Source of the DNA: Paenibacillus algorifonticola
GTDB taxonomy: Bacteria > Bacillota > Bacilli > Paenibacillales > Paenibacillaceae
Direction of reading: 5' to 3'
Length of the DNA stretch: 64,000 nt
Assembly: GCF_000971975.1 (NCBI RefSeq)
Contig: NZ_LAQO01000003.1
Location: 111,181-175,180 of the forward strand
Shown here: positions 41,021-49,029 of the stretch, one piece after another
How the letters are laid out: the number at the start of each line of letters is the position of its first letter
Position numbering within the stretch: the first letter of the stretch is position 1
Program-made: the position numbers and the translations under genes
Notes under the pieces: generated by a model
Seen by the model: the letters and a program-made list of their open reading frames with translations, nothing else
Databases searched by the model: none
Told to the model about the DNA's origin: nothing

Positions 41021-42034
41021 ATGAACACACTCATGAAGGCAGCTCAGATCACCAAGTACTCAAAAAAAATCCATGCCCAAGTCAATGAAATTCCAATTCC
41101 AGAAATTTCTGACAACGAAGTTTTGGTAAAGGTCAAAGCTGCAGCGGTCAATCCACTTGAAATGCTGGTGATCACAGGTAGCGTGAAGCTGGTTCAAAAT
41201 TATGAATTCCCATTAACGCTTGGTAATGAATTGGCAGGCGTTATTGAAAAAGTCGGGAAAAATGTGAAAGGCTTTTATGTAGGGGATGATATCTATACAC
41301 GTCTACCTCTGAAAAAAATTGGTGCTTTTGCGGAATATGCCGCAATTGATGCTGCCGCAATTTCCCCCATGCCAAAAAACTTATCCTACGTGGAAGCCGC
41401 TGCTGCAGCACTGACTGGACTCACAGCATATCAAGGTCTACATGAAGAACTTGAGGCACAGTCTGGTAAATCTGTGTTCATTCCTGGTGGATCGGGTAGC
41501 TTTGGTCAAATGGCTGTCCCAATCGCAAAGGCAATGGGTCTAAATGTCATTGTTAGTGGCAACGCACAAGCGCGCGAACGCACTTTGGAAATTGGTGCAG
41601 ACCAATATTTGGATTACACAAAAGAAAACTATGTTGACTTGTTGTCGAATATCGATTATGTGATGGATACCTTGGGAGCCGAAGAATTTGACAATGAATT
41701 AAAAATCATTAAACCGGGCGGAAGATTGCTCTCTCTCCGTACAGGACCCAATAAACGTTTCGCAGAAGACAATAACTTTCCATGGTGGAAACAAAAGCTA
41801 TTTTCCGTTGCTGGTGCAAAGTATGACAATAAAGCCAAGAAACACAACGTGGAATACCGCTTTATCTTCGTTCGTTCTGACGGCGCACAACTCAAAGAGA
41901 TTACCAAAATCATTGAAAAAAACAACATTGTTCCACCGATTCATCCAACACTATTTACCATAGGCAACATAAATGAAGCGCTAAAACTAGTCGCAAATGG
42001 ACGACCAAAAGGGAAGGTGATTATTCATTTTTAA
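41021..42034 (+). CDS. Zinc-free MDR quinone oxidoreductase, tandem copy 1
   Basis: 337 residues. GroES-like domain (AAAVNPLEMLVITG, LGNELAGVIEKVG) and Rossmann domain with FIPGGSGSFGQMAVPIAKAMG. No zinc-ligand Cys/His set. ATG 41021 follows GGAAGGATG; the frame opens at 41009. The next gene is a clear paralogue, 10 bases downstream. NADPH-dependent reduction of quinones or enones is the likely activity. Confidence 0.92.
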   Translation: MNTLMKAAQITKYSKKIHAQVNEIPIPEISDNEVLVKVKAAAVNPLEMLVITGSVKLVQNYEFPLTLGNELAGVIEKVGKNVKGFYVGDDIYTRLPLKKIGAFAEYAAIDAAAISPMPKNLSYVEAAAAALTGLTAYQGLHEELEAQSGKSVFIPGGSGSFGQMAVPIAKAMGLNVIVSGNAQARERTLEIGADQYLDYTKENYVDLLSNIDYVMDTLGAEEFDNELKIIKPGGRLLSLRTGPNKRFAEDNNFPWWKQKLFSVAGAKYDNKAKKHNVEYRFIFVRSDGAQLKEITKIIEKNNIVPPIHPTLFTIGNINEALKLVANGRPKGKVIIHF

Positions 42035-42044
42035 GGAGAAAATG

Positions 42045-43064
42045 ATGAAAGCAGTCCAAATATACGGCTACTCGAAAAAGCTAGAAGCTCACATCAACGA
42101 TGTGCCTATTCCAAGAATAAACAAACATCAAGTGTTAATTAAAACAAATGTGGCGGGCGTTGACCCACATCTTTTATTAGCGATTACTGGAAAGGTGCGC
42201 ATTTTTGATCAATATGATTTTCCATTGACACTCGGAAATGAACTTTCAGGTGTGATTGAATCGGTAGGCGAAGCGGTGACAGACTTTAAAAAGGGCGACA
42301 GAGTATATGCGCTAATGCCACTAGATACAATGGGTGCCTTTGCAGAATATGTTGTTGCTGATGCAAATATCGTTGTGAAAATGCCCAAACATCTTACTTT
42401 TGAAGAAGGGGCTGCTATTCCATTATCGGCTCTGACCGTTGTTCAGGCATTCGATGTACTGAACGTAAAACCTGGCGCAAAACTGTTTATTCCTGGTGGA
42501 ACAGGCGGATTCGGACAGATTGCCATTCCGTTTGCGAGATCAAAAAAGCTTTTTGTAGCTGTCAGTGGTAGTGAATCATCTCGGCATTTAGCGCTATCCA
42601 TAGGTGCTGACCAATTCATCGACTATCAGAAGCAAAATTATGTTGAGGTGCTGAAAGATTTCGATTACGTGATTGATACCCGTGGTGTAAGTGAGTTCAG
42701 GAAAGAATTACGTATTTTAAAACCTGGCGGAAAATTATTGTCATTGAATGCTGTGCCAAATGCACGTTTTGCAATTCAGCATGGCGGATTTTCAACGATG
42801 CAGAGACTTCTTTTTGGTGCGATCGGAATGCCGTTTGATATAGCGGCACATCTTCAACGAAAATCTTATGATTTCTTATATGTTCAGCCAAATGGCAAAC
42901 AACTAAAAAACATCACCCAGTGGATTGATGAAGCGGGCATCAAACCAACCATTGATTCGACATTTGCTTTTACGCAAGTGAACGAAGCTATTGCCAAAAT
43001 CGCAAAAGGGACAGCTCAAGGAAAGATTCTTATGACTATACAAGAGGGAGAAACAATAACGTAA
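42045..43064 (+). CDS. Zinc-free MDR quinone oxidoreductase, tandem copy 2
   Basis: 339 residues, the same order of motifs as the preceding gene: PLTLGNELSGVIESVG, MGAFAEYV, FIPGGTGGFGQIAIPFARSKK. The two are tandem duplicates that have diverged. AAGGAG overlaps the stop of the first gene and ATG 42045 (or 42042) follows. Same likely function and transcript. Confidence 0.92.
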   Translation: MKAVQIYGYSKKLEAHINDVPIPRINKHQVLIKTNVAGVDPHLLLAITGKVRIFDQYDFPLTLGNELSGVIESVGEAVTDFKKGDRVYALMPLDTMGAFAEYVVADANIVVKMPKHLTFEEGAAIPLSALTVVQAFDVLNVKPGAKLFIPGGTGGFGQIAIPFARSKKLFVAVSGSESSRHLALSIGADQFIDYQKQNYVEVLKDFDYVIDTRGVSEFRKELRILKPGGKLLSLNAVPNARFAIQHGGFSTMQRLLFGAIGMPFDIAAHLQRKSYDFLYVQPNGKQLKNITQWIDEAGIKPTIDSTFAFTQVNEAIAKIAKGTAQGKILMTIQEGETIT

Positions 43065-43107
43065 AATTGACAAATCCAACTTGATTTTATTCACTTTTAC
43101 CCTTAAG

Positions 43108-43136
43108 TTTGCTGATCATTCACTTAAATGTATAAT
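43108..43136 (+). promoter_or_regulatory. TetR gene promoter with TGATCATTC half-operator
   Basis: TTTGCT 43108-43113, 17-bp spacer, TATAAT 43131-43136. TGATCATTC (43113-43121) begins right after the -35 box, as in the promoters at 36709 and 38402. Confidence 0.68.
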
Positions 43137-43156
43137 GAATGCATGAGGTGATGAAA

Positions 43157-43729
43157 ATGGCAAGATATAAAGAATTTGAAGTCAATGAAGTATTAGATAA
43201 AGCGATACAACTCTTTTGGATGCAAGGGTACGAGAAAACTTCGATGCAAGGATTAGTCGACTTTATGGGAATTCATAGAAGAAGCATTTATGACACTTTT
43301 GGGGATAAGCATGCTTTATTTATGAAGGCACTCCAACGATACGAAGCTATTCAAAACAAAAAAATGAGATTATTGGTTGAGAAGCAAGAACCGGTTAAGG
43401 AATTAATTCGACAATTTTTTGAGTCCTCGTTAGAGAAAGAAGGAGAACCTCAAGGGTGTTTCATCGTTAATTCGGGTGTGGAACTGGGCTTGTTAGATCC
43501 AGAAGTTTCCTCCCTTGTTGAAGATAGCTATTCAAAAATGGAGAAGTTGTTATATAATCTCATTCTTATTGGTCAACAAACAGGTGAAATTGAAGCTCAT
43601 CTTGACCCGGAAGCCCTTTCTCATTTCTTCATGAATGTTTGGTTAGGATTACGTACGATGGTAAAAACAGCAACCGATAAAGGGAAATTATCGGGTATTA
43701 TTCATACTTCGCTGAGCATTTTAGGTTGA
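43157..43729 (+). CDS. TetR-family regulator, paralogue B
   Basis: 190 residues, HTH LDKAIQLFWMQGYEKTSMQGLVDFMGIHRRSIYDTFGDKHALFMKALQRYE. It is closely related to the regulator at 36758. ATG 43157 is chosen because GAGGTGATG precedes it (the frame opens at 43139 at the start of the transcript). Its promoter holds the shared operator, so it is probably autoregulated and may cross-regulate the reductase genes. Confidence 0.92.
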   Translation: MARYKEFEVNEVLDKAIQLFWMQGYEKTSMQGLVDFMGIHRRSIYDTFGDKHALFMKALQRYEAIQNKKMRLLVEKQEPVKELIRQFFESSLEKEGEPQGCFIVNSGVELGLLDPEVSSLVEDSYSKMEKLLYNLILIGQQTGEIEAHLDPEALSHFFMNVWLGLRTMVKTATDKGKLSGIIHTSLSILG

Positions 43730-43755
43730 AAGGGTAAAAATATGATTTTAAAAGT

Positions 43756-43782
43756 CACTGGTCTGAATAACGAAGATCAGTG
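43756..43782 (+). terminator. Hairpin after the TetR gene
   Basis: CACTGGTCT (43756-43764) and AGATCAGTG (43774-43782), one G-T pair, 9-nt loop, followed by GCAATTTA. Weak T-run. Confidence 0.5.
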
Positions 43783-43856
43783 GCAATTTACCACTTCTGT
43801 GTTCACAAAAAGAAGTAGCTAAAAAGTGTTCTACAATGATGATGGAGGGAGATGGA

Positions 43857-43948
43857 ATGTCGAGGAATTTTTGGATAAAGCGATGAGGCTCTTTCTATCC
43901 TATGGGGTAGTAGAACTTTGAATTCACCTCTGATTACGAGGGGAATGT
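43857..43948 (+). pseudogene. Remnant of a third TetR paralogue
   Basis: After GATGGAGGGAGATGGA comes ATG TCG AGG AAT, the start codons of the 36758 paralogue. The frame then shifts to read FLDKAMRLFLSYG (the first HTH helix), and the sequence near 43921-43943 resembles EFSSDYDAEE from the C-terminal half of the same paralogue. Most of the gene was deleted. No functional protein remains. Confidence 0.65.
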
Positions 43949-43958
43949 AATTTTTTTA

Positions 43959-43987
43959 TTTTATTAGAACGTTCATTCTTGTATGCT
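43959..43987 (+). promoter_or_regulatory. Promoter/operator before the Lpd gene
   Basis: AGAACGTTCATTCT (43966-43979) lies before a TATGCT -10 box (43982-43987); the -35 is weak (TTTTAT). The operator has one change from the consensus palindrome. Confidence 0.6.
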
Positions 43988-44037
43988 TGAGTCTCCCCTG
44001 GTCCACGGCTATATCACCTAACGGATACGTATAGTTT

Positions 44038-44130
44038 ATGGATGAGCGTTCTAGGCGCCACGGCACAAAACTTTATGAATACATCAAAACACTTCTGGGT
44101 CAACCGGAATTGTTCATTATGGAGGTATAA
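44038..44130 (+). CDS. Possible 30-residue ORF before lpd
   Basis: ATG 44038 to TAA 44130, ending inside the ribosome site of the Lpd gene. It has no Shine-Dalgarno of its own. The peptide (RRHGTKLYEYIKTLLG) is polar and may be the end of a lost gene or a leader peptide. Confidence 0.3.
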   Translation: MDERSRRHGTKLYEYIKTLLGQPELFIMEV

Positions 44131-44133
44131 GAA

Positions 44134-45549
44134 ATGGTCGTAGGTGATGTTTCCCTAGATATTGACACTCTAGTCATTGGTGCAGGCCCAGGCGGTTATG
44201 TAGCAGCTATTCGCGCTGCACAGCTTGGACAAAACGTACTTGTTGTAGATAAAGAATACGTAGGTGGTGTTTGCTTGAACGTAGGCTGTATCCCATCGAA
44301 GGCGCTTATTTCCGCGTCACATCAATATGAATCGCTCAGCCACGCTTCTGCTTTTGGTATTGAAGTAGGCGAAGCCAAGGTTGATTTCAGCAAGGTGCAA
44401 GAATTTAAGAACGGTATCGTTAAGAAATTGACAGGCGGCGTTGCTTCCCTATTTAAAGCAAACAAAGTCCAATATTTACAAGGCGAAGTAATGTTCATTA
44501 ATGAAAATGAAGCGCGCGTATTTAATGATCAGGAATCGCTGCGTTACCGTTTCAGTAACTGCATCATTGCTACAGGTTCCCGCCCAATCGAGCTGAAGGC
44601 TTTCCCTTTCGGTGGCCGTATCGTGTCGTCGACAGGCGCTTTGTCCTTGCCTGAAATTCCGAAGAGCCTCATCGTTATAGGCGGCGGTTATATCGGTATC
44701 GAGCTAGGACAGATGTATTCGAAATTCGGTACAAAAATAACGGTAATCGAAGGCTCCGACGCTATTTTACCGGGTTTTGACAAAGATATGTCATCCATCG
44801 TCGCTAAGAAACTGAAAAGCACGAACGTTGATATCATTACAGGCGCACAAGCAAAAGGTGCTGAACAAACGGATAAAGACGTAACTGTAACCTATATAGT
44901 TGACGACAAAGAAGAAAAAGTAACGGCAGACTACTTGCTCGTAACGGTTGGACGTCGACCAAACACCGACGGCAAGCTTGGTCTTGACCTTATCAACGTT
45001 AAAATGACCGCTCGTGGTCTCGTTGAGGTTGATGAGCAATGCCGTACAAACATTCCACATATTTATGCGATTGGCGATATCATTGCTGGACCTGCGCTTG
45101 CGCACAAAGCCATGTACGAAGGACGTGTCGTAGCTGAAGCAATTTCCGGTCAACCAAGCGTTATTGATTACAAATGTGTGCCAGCAGTCTGCTTCTCCGA
45201 TCCTGAATGCGCAAGCGTAGGCTTGAGTGAGAAGGAAGCGAAGGACAAAGGTCATAACGTGAAGGTCGGCAAATTTCCGTTCGCTATTAACGCACGCGCA
45301 ATGTCGCTTAACGCTAATGAAGGCTTCGTCAAAATCGTATCAGATGCGGATTCCGGCCTTGTATTGGGTGCGCACATCGTCGGTCTGGAAGCTTCCAATA
45401 TGATTGCTGAGCTTGCGCTTGCAATCGAAATGGGTGCAACTCTTGAAGATATCGCGCTAACGATCCATGCGCATCCTACACTTGGCGAGATCGTGCTTGA
45501 TGCAGCGGAAGTTGCACTCGGTTACCCGATCCACACATTTATTAAATAA
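44134..45549 (+). CDS. lpdA: Dihydrolipoyl dehydrogenase (E3), stand-alone copy
   Basis: 471 residues, a complete flavoprotein disulfide reductase: FAD motif VIGAGPGGYVAAIRAAQLG, redox cysteines GGVCLNVGCIPSKAL, NAD motif VIGGGYIGIELGQ, second FAD motif IYAIGDIIAG, and the dimer-interface catalytic HAHPTLGEI. It reoxidises dihydrolipoamide of 2-oxoacid dehydrogenase or glycine-cleavage complexes. No E1/E2 gene is next to it. GGAGGTATAAGAA precedes ATG. The promoter carries the TetR-type operator at 43966. A non-complex role, for example for the lipoyl-linked SirTM system 17 kb away, is possible but speculative. Confidence 0.95.
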   Translation: MVVGDVSLDIDTLVIGAGPGGYVAAIRAAQLGQNVLVVDKEYVGGVCLNVGCIPSKALISASHQYESLSHASAFGIEVGEAKVDFSKVQEFKNGIVKKLTGGVASLFKANKVQYLQGEVMFINENEARVFNDQESLRYRFSNCIIATGSRPIELKAFPFGGRIVSSTGALSLPEIPKSLIVIGGGYIGIELGQMYSKFGTKITVIEGSDAILPGFDKDMSSIVAKKLKSTNVDIITGAQAKGAEQTDKDVTVTYIVDDKEEKVTADYLLVTVGRRPNTDGKLGLDLINVKMTARGLVEVDEQCRTNIPHIYAIGDIIAGPALAHKAMYEGRVVAEAISGQPSVIDYKCVPAVCFSDPECASVGLSEKEAKDKGHNVKVGKFPFAINARAMSLNANEGFVKIVSDADSGLVLGAHIVGLEASNMIAELALAIEMGATLEDIALTIHAHPTLGEIVLDAAEVALGYPIHTFIK

Positions 45550-46214
45550 ACGATTTTGAGTAAGCAAAATCCGTGACGGCCGTACAGCCGAAGCCAAATT
45601 GGTTCCTTTTACGTTCGAGGCAGTGAGAACGCTTCATTAAGTTTCCGTTTGATTAGTCAACACGGACGACATTGGTTTCGTGATTGAAATGACCAGGATT
45701 AACTGTTGGAGCCAAGCTTTTTGTTCAATGGGTGAGTGAATTTGTGAAGAGAAATGGGGTTTGAAAACCTTTAGTTTTAATACATTACAGTGCTATCGAT
45801 CTTCATCAAAGACAAGATGGAAGACATGGTTGGCACATCTAATGAATTTATCGTACATCCTGACGATGTCGAGATAATCCAAACATGAATCAACATATTT
45901 CATAAATGTATCAATAGTAAGTCATCAAAATCCCTCCGATCTTTAGAGCATGACTAAGTGTGAGGATTTTAGAGCAATTCTAAGCTTGTATTTGTTTATT
46001 TTCATTTGGTTAGCCCTCCGTTTCCTACCATTTCGTCGTTAATTTTAACATGCTTGAAAATCACTCTCTATGACCTGATCGAGCTATTTATCAGCATATT
46101 TGTTATTTAATTTTCATAATTCTATGGTGCAAATAGCTATAATTAGTCATTTTAAATAGCTGATGATTGGTTATGATAGCATGTGAACGGAATGAAGGAA
46201 GGAGGGAGAGTTAT
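45550..46214. other. Intergenic region of about 660 bp
   Basis: No convincing gene. An inverted repeat AAAATCC / GGATTTT spans about 45928-45975. The rest is AT-rich with stops in all frames. Confidence 0.5.
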
Positions 46215-46568
46215 ATGATTAGCAAGCTTAAGTACGGTTCTGTAATAGGCGTCCTTCTAGGTGTGTTGTTATTATCGGCATGTGGAAATTCAGGAGCTGT
46301 CGATACAACGAATAATAACAGTACTGAAGGAATGAGTGTCCAAAATGGCGATGCAGAAATGATATACAAGAAGAAATGCATGTCCTGCCACGGTACTGAT
46401 CTTCAAGGTAGAAGAGGGCCGAGTCTCCAGAACATTGGAAGTCGATTAACGGAAGAGGAAATCGTTGACGTTGTTACAAACGGCAGAAATGAAATGCCAA
46501 AGTTTGAAAAAAACATTTCGGCAGAGGACATTCAAAGTGTTTCCAAATGGTTGTCGGAGCTCAAATAA
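46215..46568 (+). CDS. Lipoprotein cytochrome c (c-551 type)
   Basis: 117 residues. The lipoprotein signal ends in LLSAC (lipobox Cys near residue 21), followed by a Asn/Thr/Ser-rich linker and a small class I cytochrome c domain: haem site CMSCH, and Met ligand in NEMPKF. It resembles CccB of Bacillus, a membrane-anchored electron carrier to the terminal oxidase. ATG 46215 follows GGAAGGAGGGAGAG. A bidirectional terminator follows. Confidence 0.93.
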   Translation: MISKLKYGSVIGVLLGVLLLSACGNSGAVDTTNNNSTEGMSVQNGDAEMIYKKKCMSCHGTDLQGRRGPSLQNIGSRLTEEEIVDVVTNGRNEMPKFEKNISAEDIQSVSKWLSELK

Positions 46569-46645
46569 AGGGAATACCGAATCCATAGAGAAAAAATGTA
46601 AAGGCGGTTATTTTAGCATAAAGAAGGATTCATAAGCTTAGATAC

Positions 46646-46685
46646 AAACGGCCGCGCTGTGATCATGCAGCGCGGCCGTTTGTTG
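46646..46685. terminator. Bidirectional terminator
   Basis: AAACGGCCGCGCTG (46646-46659) and CAGCGCGGCCGTTT (46668-46681), a perfect 14-bp stem with an 8-nt loop, then GTTGTT. It ends both the cytochrome gene and the convergent regulator. Confidence 0.92.
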
Positions 46686-46694
46686 TTCTGTTCC

Positions 46695-47432
46695 TTATTC
46701 CGCCTCCATATTACTGTGCTTGCCTTTGCTAAATATATAGCCCACCCCTCGTACCGTTTTGATCATGGCTCCTACATCTGGTGAAATGGGCGTCAGCTTT
46801 TCGCGCAGACGTTTGATATGCGTGTCTACCGTTCGGTAATCGTTTACTTCAGACTGTCTCCACACGATACCAAGAAGATGAGAACGTGTGTGAACGATAT
46901 CCGCATGAAGAGCAAGATAATAGAGTAGATCAAATTCTTTTAGAGACAGGTGGATTTCCGTACCATCTACTAGAATACGGTGAGCAGATGGATTAATGGT
47001 AAGTCGACTTAACTTTATAGTTGGATAATCCGCTCTGCTAGTTGCATTTAGGGCTTGAATGGTGCTTCTTCTAAGAATAGCTTTGGTACGCCATACCATT
47101 TCTTTGTAGGAAAATGGCTTTTCCATGCAATCATCGGCTCCTGCTTCAAAGCCAGCTAAACGCTGATCTTCCTTGCCATTCTCTGTAATTAACATAATGG
47201 GGGTTTTTAATCTTTTTCTGACGGCGATGCACAATTGAATATTACTCAAACCGGTTTCCGCATGGTCAATAATGATTAAACCATAATGGTTGCGATTGGA
47301 TTTAAGCCAAGCATTTTTCACATGATACGATGTGTCTGTATGATAACCTTCTTTCAAAAAATAAGATTTCAATTGAGCTTGGGTATGCTTTTCCTGACTA
47401 ATAATGAGAATGACACTTTTCTTTTGTTTCAT
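46695..47432 (-). CDS. Orphan OmpR-family regulator with degenerate receiver
   Basis: 245 residues (ATG 47432, after GGAGGGTCGTTAC). The receiver fold is clear: an Asp at the usual place (LIIIDHAETG) and Lys in EKPFSYKEM remain. However, the acidic pair at the N-terminus, normally DD or DE, is replaced (LIISQEKHTQ), so Mg binding and phosphorylation are doubtful. The winged-helix C-terminus is normal (EFDLLYYLALH ... RTVDTHIKRLREKL ... TVRGVGYIFS). No kinase gene is near. It may act independently of phosphorylation on the neighbouring respiratory genes. Confidence 0.9.
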   Translation of the reverse strand: MKQKKSVILIISQEKHTQAQLKSYFLKEGYHTDTSYHVKNAWLKSNRNHYGLIIIDHAETGLSNIQLCIAVRKRLKTPIMLITENGKEDQRLAGFEAGADDCMEKPFSYKEMVWRTKAILRRSTIQALNATSRADYPTIKLSRLTINPSAHRILVDGTEIHLSLKEFDLLYYLALHADIVHTRSHLLGIVWRQSEVNDYRTVDTHIKRLREKLTPISPDVGAMIKTVRGVGYIFSKGKHSNMEAE

Positions 47433-47884
47433 GTAACGACCCTCCATTAAGCAACTAGTTGAATCAGCACGACTATATTAAAGATTAAAAGAGGGCTAAT
47501 CGAATGAATCATCCTATAACCATTTTTGAATCGATACGAGGTATAGAGGTAGAACGGCAGCAGTGATGAATGATGAAAGCCCAGTAACAAAGAAATTAGA
47601 ATACAACTGTAAGTGATGAGATGCACTCATAAGCATATGGCTCACTCCTTCAATAATTGCTTGAAACTGGTGTTTATGCTTTCGTGACTAGCTGACTATC
47701 TTGCATCATTATGCCCTATACGAACATTTAGTAATATGACTCGATATAGCTAAAAATCGATGAAATTGTAACGAACTATTGAACAATACAAAAAGCAGAA
47801 GAAGAGGGATAACATTAATCTTATTCTTCTAGTTTAAGAACGAGAGAGAGTGCCGTCTGGAAAAATATGAAATCGAATGAGACT
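47433..47884. other. Intergenic region before the regulator, holding one small ORF
   Basis: Apart from the small ORF at 47514-47636 on the minus strand, no other gene is seen. Confidence 0.5.
47514..47636 (-). CDS. Small membrane protein, 40 residues
   Basis: On the minus strand GAAGGAGTGAGCCAT precedes ATG 47636, and the frame closes at TAG 47514. The product has a polar start (SASHHLQ) and one hydrophobic segment (NFFVTGLSSFITAAVLPLYL). A strong ribosome site and suitable spacing support translation. It reads toward the regulator gene (80 bases away) and may share its transcript. Unknown function. Confidence 0.5.
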   Translation of the reverse strand: MLMSASHHLQLYSNFFVTGLSSFITAAVLPLYLVSIQKWL

Positions 47885-47889
47885 ATTTG

Positions 47890-47927
47890 AGAATAAAAAC
47901 CAGCCATCCTAAGTCGGAATGGCTGGT
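47890..47927 (-). terminator. Terminator of the sco1 operon
   Basis: ACCAGCCATCC / GGAATGGCTGGT pair around a short loop. On the minus strand the stem is followed by TTTTTATTC, so it serves the Sco1 gene. Confidence 0.85.
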
Positions 47928-47969
47928 GGATAGGGCCTTAATCAAGTTTTCCAATGTAATTCTAACGGA

Positions 47970-48581
47970 TTATTTTTCTTTCAGGAGAGTGTTAATGTCT
48001 TTCAAAATAGCTGAGTTGTCCATTTCTTCACCCATGCGATAGACCTTGCGAATTTGATGATTGGCATCCAGCAGCATGAGGGAGGTTACCGTATGTACGA
48101 ACTGATCATCTTTCAGCTTTTGAATCGCAATCCCATATTCTCTTGCTTTCTCAATCGTATAGGTCTCTTCCCCACGCAGCAGCTTCCAGCCTGACCGATC
48201 AATACCCATCCGCTCGGCATAAGCTGCAAAAACCTCAGGTGTATCCGTATTAGGGTCAAAGGTAATGGCGGCGAATTGCACATTCTCCCCAAAACTTCCC
48301 TGTTTTTTTAATTCATCCTGCAGCAGCACCATATTATATGTCGTTGCTGGGCAAATATCGGGACAGCTCGTGAACATGAATTCAATCAGCATCACTTTTC
48401 CCAAACTGTCGCTTAGATTAAATGCTGTGCCGTCCAGCTCCTGAAGGGTGAAAGCAGGAGCTTCTCTCATTACAGGAAGTTTGCTGGTGCCGTCTTGAAA
48501 CGTATAAAACAGATAAGCGATCAAGGCAGCCACAAAAATAATGACTGCGATAAGAAGGGGGCTAAGCTTTTTTGTTGTCAT
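47970..48581 (-). CDS. SCO1/SenC-family copper chaperone or thiol reductase
   Basis: 203 residues. An N-terminal membrane anchor (LLIAVIIFVAALIAYLFYTF) is followed by a thioredoxin-like domain: copper-binding Cys pair SCPDICP and His in QFVHTVTS. It loads copper into the CuA site of cytochrome oxidase or NosZ-like enzymes on the outside of the membrane. AAGGATAATC precedes ATG 48581, which overlaps the stop of a small upstream membrane protein (ATGA). It stands near cydAB and the nos-like genes. Confidence 0.94.
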   Translation of the reverse strand: MTTKKLSPLLIAVIIFVAALIAYLFYTFQDGTSKLPVMREAPAFTLQELDGTAFNLSDSLGKVMLIEFMFTSCPDICPATTYNMVLLQDELKKQGSFGENVQFAAITFDPNTDTPEVFAAYAERMGIDRSGWKLLRGEETYTIEKAREYGIAIQKLKDDQFVHTVTSLMLLDANHQIRKVYRMGEEMDNSAILKDINTLLKEK

Positions 48582-48727
48582 ACATGATTATCCTTATCGC
48601 TTACGACTGGAAGAGGATGGATGCTGTCTTGCAGCTCATTGTCCTCCTGTACAAGCTTCGCTCCGTTGAGCATAACGTAAGCACCGCCCCCTAAAAATAA
48701 TCCTCCTAAAATAAACCAATACAGCAT
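48578..48727 (-). CDS. Small single-helix membrane protein coupled to sco1
   Basis: 49 residues, ATG 48727 after AAGGGAGAACGAGAC, stop TGA 48578 overlapping the Sco1 start. The first half is a glycine-rich membrane helix (MLYWFILGGLFLGGGAYVML) and the second half is acidic and soluble. The 4-base overlap is strong evidence for a real, coupled gene. It may be an assembly factor or small subunit, in the manner of CydS or oxidase subunit IIa, but no family is recognised. Confidence 0.75.
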   Translation of the reverse strand: MLYWFILGGLFLGGGAYVMLNGAKLVQEDNELQDSIHPLPVVSDKDNHV

Positions 48728-49029
48728 GTCTCGTTCTCCCTTCTTCGTACTCATTCATTATATAAGCAAAGCATGATGCAACTTAATGACTCGTATGAGC
48801 TATTTTCACAACAGTGAAGACCAAATGTCACACGATAGTCAATATTGTGCCTTTTTTCACAAAGTAGCCGCTTTTTCGTGACAGCATTGTCACACGTACC
48901 CGCTCAATGGGGCCATACAGAAACAACGATGATGATCTATAATGATGATTATCTGAAAAGTGAGTGAATAAAATCACATACTTTTTTCAGTACATAACAT
49001 GCAGATGCAGAAAAGAGGTAACCACCTAG
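48728..49029. promoter_or_regulatory. cyd operon control region
   Basis: TTCACAACAGTGAA (48805-48818) is an inverted repeat, and TTTTCACAAA (48854-48863) reads TTTGTGAAAA on the other strand, close to the ResD-type TTTGTGAAT site. GTGACAGCATTGTCAC (48878-48893) is a CRP/FNR-like dyad. A TATAAT -10 box is at 48938-48943 with a poor -35, as expected for an activated promoter. Oxygen or redox control by ResD, Rex or Fnr-type proteins is likely but not proven. Confidence 0.55.
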
